From assembly GCA_003219225.1 (NCBI GenBank), contig QHPZ01000157.1, positions 1-6,586 of the forward strand: 6,586 nucleotides of DNA. The letters are read 5' to 3'. How positions within the stretch are numbered: the stretch's first letter is position 1; each line of letters begins with the position of its first letter. Below are positions 5,721-6,586 of the stretch, in pieces. The position numbers and the translations under genes were made by a program. The DNA comes from Verrucomicrobiota bacterium (GTDB lineage Bacteria > Verrucomicrobiota > Verrucomicrobiia > Chthoniobacterales > UBA10450). Below the pieces are notes generated by a model, which ran no database searches, had not been told where the DNA came from, and was given only the letters and a program-made list of their open reading frames with translations.

Positions 5721-6586
5721 TATGGATCGTCTTCAGCACGATCATCGCGTCGAGTTTGAGCGAGTAATGCCGGATGTAGTAAAGGTCGTACTTCAGCTTC
5801 TCCATCGCGTCGGCCTCGCTGTCGCCGTAGGGATAATTCACCTGCGCCCACCCGGTAATTCCCGGTTTCACGAGATGGCGAAAATGGTAAAACGGGATCT
5901 TCTTTTCGTAGCGCTCGGAACAGCGCGTCCATTCCGGACGCGGTCCGATCAAACTCATCTCGCCGCGGAAAACGTTCCAGAGCTGCGGCAATTCGTCGAG
6001 ACGCAGTCGGCGAATCCACCGGCCGACCCGCAACAGACGCGGATCGCCGCGGCGCGTGTAAATGTCCTCGGCTTCTTCGCCGGAGCCGCGCTTCATCGTT
6101 CGGAATTTGTACATGATGAAACGATGCTCATCGCGTCCGACACGCTCTTGCGCGAAAATAATCGGCCGGCCGCTTTCCAGCCAAATCAGCAAAGCGCTGA
6201 GCGCGATGAGCGGAGCAAAAATGACCAGCGCGACAGTCGAAACAATCAGGTCGAAAAGGCGCTTGAGATAGTGATACGGCGAGATGCGCGCCAGTTGGAA
6301 GCCAGTCTGCAACGGCCACACCGGGTCGATCGCGTTCAGCGGCACGTAACGCCAGAAAGTTTCGTAGAAGGACTCGAGCGTGTAGACGCGCGTGCGCTGA
6401 AATTGCGTCCGCACCAGCCGATCCAGCAGCGCCGGCTCGAGACGGTTCGGCGGCTCAGCCAGGATGATCCCGCTGTAGCGCCGGTCGAGATTGTCGATCT
6501 TGGCCGCAAAATCCCGCGCACCCAAATCGGCCCCGGCAACAAACTCGAGTTGCTGCGGGTTGTCCGATTCTTCGTACGCTTGCTTG
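5695..6586 (-). CDS. Polyprenyl-phosphate glycosyl-1-phosphate transferase (initiating sugar transferase; partial, N-terminus outside window)
   Basis: The frame is open to the right edge and stops at 5695-5697; 296 residues are visible. The enzyme transfers a sugar-1-phosphate from a nucleotide sugar to undecaprenyl phosphate, starting repeat-unit assembly at the inner membrane. The visible N-terminal part (YSGIILAEPPNRLEPALLDR to TRVYTLESFYETFWRYVPLN) looks like the end of the Rossmann-like domain of long-form enzymes. Next comes KRLFD and a hydrophobic segment with an internal Pro (FAPLIALSALLIW, about 6180-6262), the re-entrant membrane helix. The catalytic domain shows QERVGR, YKFRTM (about 6094-6111), RLDELPQLWNVFRGEMS with the catalytic Asp-Glu pair (about 5982-6002), IGPRPEW, and KPGITGWAQVNYPYGDSEAD. 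It ends at a family-typical C-terminus, VLKTIHTMLFGKGR. A TTG at 6525 is internal, not the start. It is the first visible gene of the minus-strand set and is 52 bp from the four-helix-bundle gene. Confidence 0.93.
   Translation of the reverse strand, partial: KQAYEESDNPQQLEFVAGADLGARDFAAKIDNLDRRYSGIILAEPPNRLEPALLDRLVRTQFQRTRVYTLESFYETFWRYVPLNAIDPVWPLQTGFQLARISPYHYLKRLFDLIVSTVALVIFAPLIALSALLIWLESGRPIIFAQERVGRDEHRFIMYKFRTMKRGSGEEAEDIYTRRGDPRLLRVGRWIRRLRLDELPQLWNVFRGEMSLIGPRPEWTRCSERYEKKIPFYHFRHLVKPGITGWAQVNYPYGDSEADAMEKLKYDLYYIRHYSLKLDAMIVLKTIHTMLFGKGR

Noticed and set aside
5695..6586. Exosortase/PEP-CTERM-associated locus, suggested by the long-form sugar transferase
   Set aside because: The transferase resembles types found in such loci, but no exosortase, PEP-CTERM substrate or other marker gene is visible in the window.

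Overview
This window is part of an exopolysaccharide or capsule gene cluster of a Gram-negative bacterium. The DNA is GC-rich. An outer-membrane barrel, a periplasmic export protein, a chain-length/tyrosine-kinase protein, a Wzy/ligase-type membrane protein and a lipid-linked sugar-phosphate transferase sit side by side. The gene style, including the stand-alone four-helix-bundle (23S-IVP-like) gene and 7-bp repeats at gene junctions, would fit Verrucomicrobiota or a neighbouring PVC phylum. That placement is an inference and has not been tested.

Layout, plus strand (1-3803): the 3' end of an outer-membrane beta-barrel gene overlaps a short polysaccharide export (OPX) gene. A 71-bp gap with a possible promoter and ribosome binding site follows, then a Wzz/BY-kinase gene. 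The kinase is broken by a frameshift near 3372: the Walker A and A' motifs lie in one frame, and the Walker B motif and C-terminal tyrosine cluster lie in the next. Layout, minus strand (5' to 3', from 6586 down to 3823): a polyprenyl-phosphate glycosyl-1-phosphate transferase entering from the right edge, a small four-helix-bundle gene, and an O-antigen ligase/polymerase-like membrane protein that converges on the kinase gene with 19 bp between the stop codons. No gene-free stretch exceeds 300 bp.

How the genes would work together: the sugar transferase starts repeat-unit assembly on the lipid carrier, and the Wzy-like protein polymerises or ligates the units in the periplasm. The Wzz/kinase controls chain length and polymerisation. 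The short OPX protein and the barrel would pass the polymer through the periplasm and outer membrane. The OPX lacks a lipobox and the C-terminal outer-membrane helix of Wza, so the pair resembles the composite OPX/beta-barrel export route described in Myxococcus.

The most unusual DNA lies between 3803 and 5720. Every gene junction there carries short arrays with a 7-bp period sharing a GTCAGAA/GTCACAA core. The four-helix-bundle gene is bracketed by 14-bp inverted repeats. A perfect 21-bp palindrome with a 3-nt loop covers the stop codon of the sugar transferase. Together these suggest a small repeat-bounded cassette inserted into, or rearranging, a conserved polysaccharide operon.
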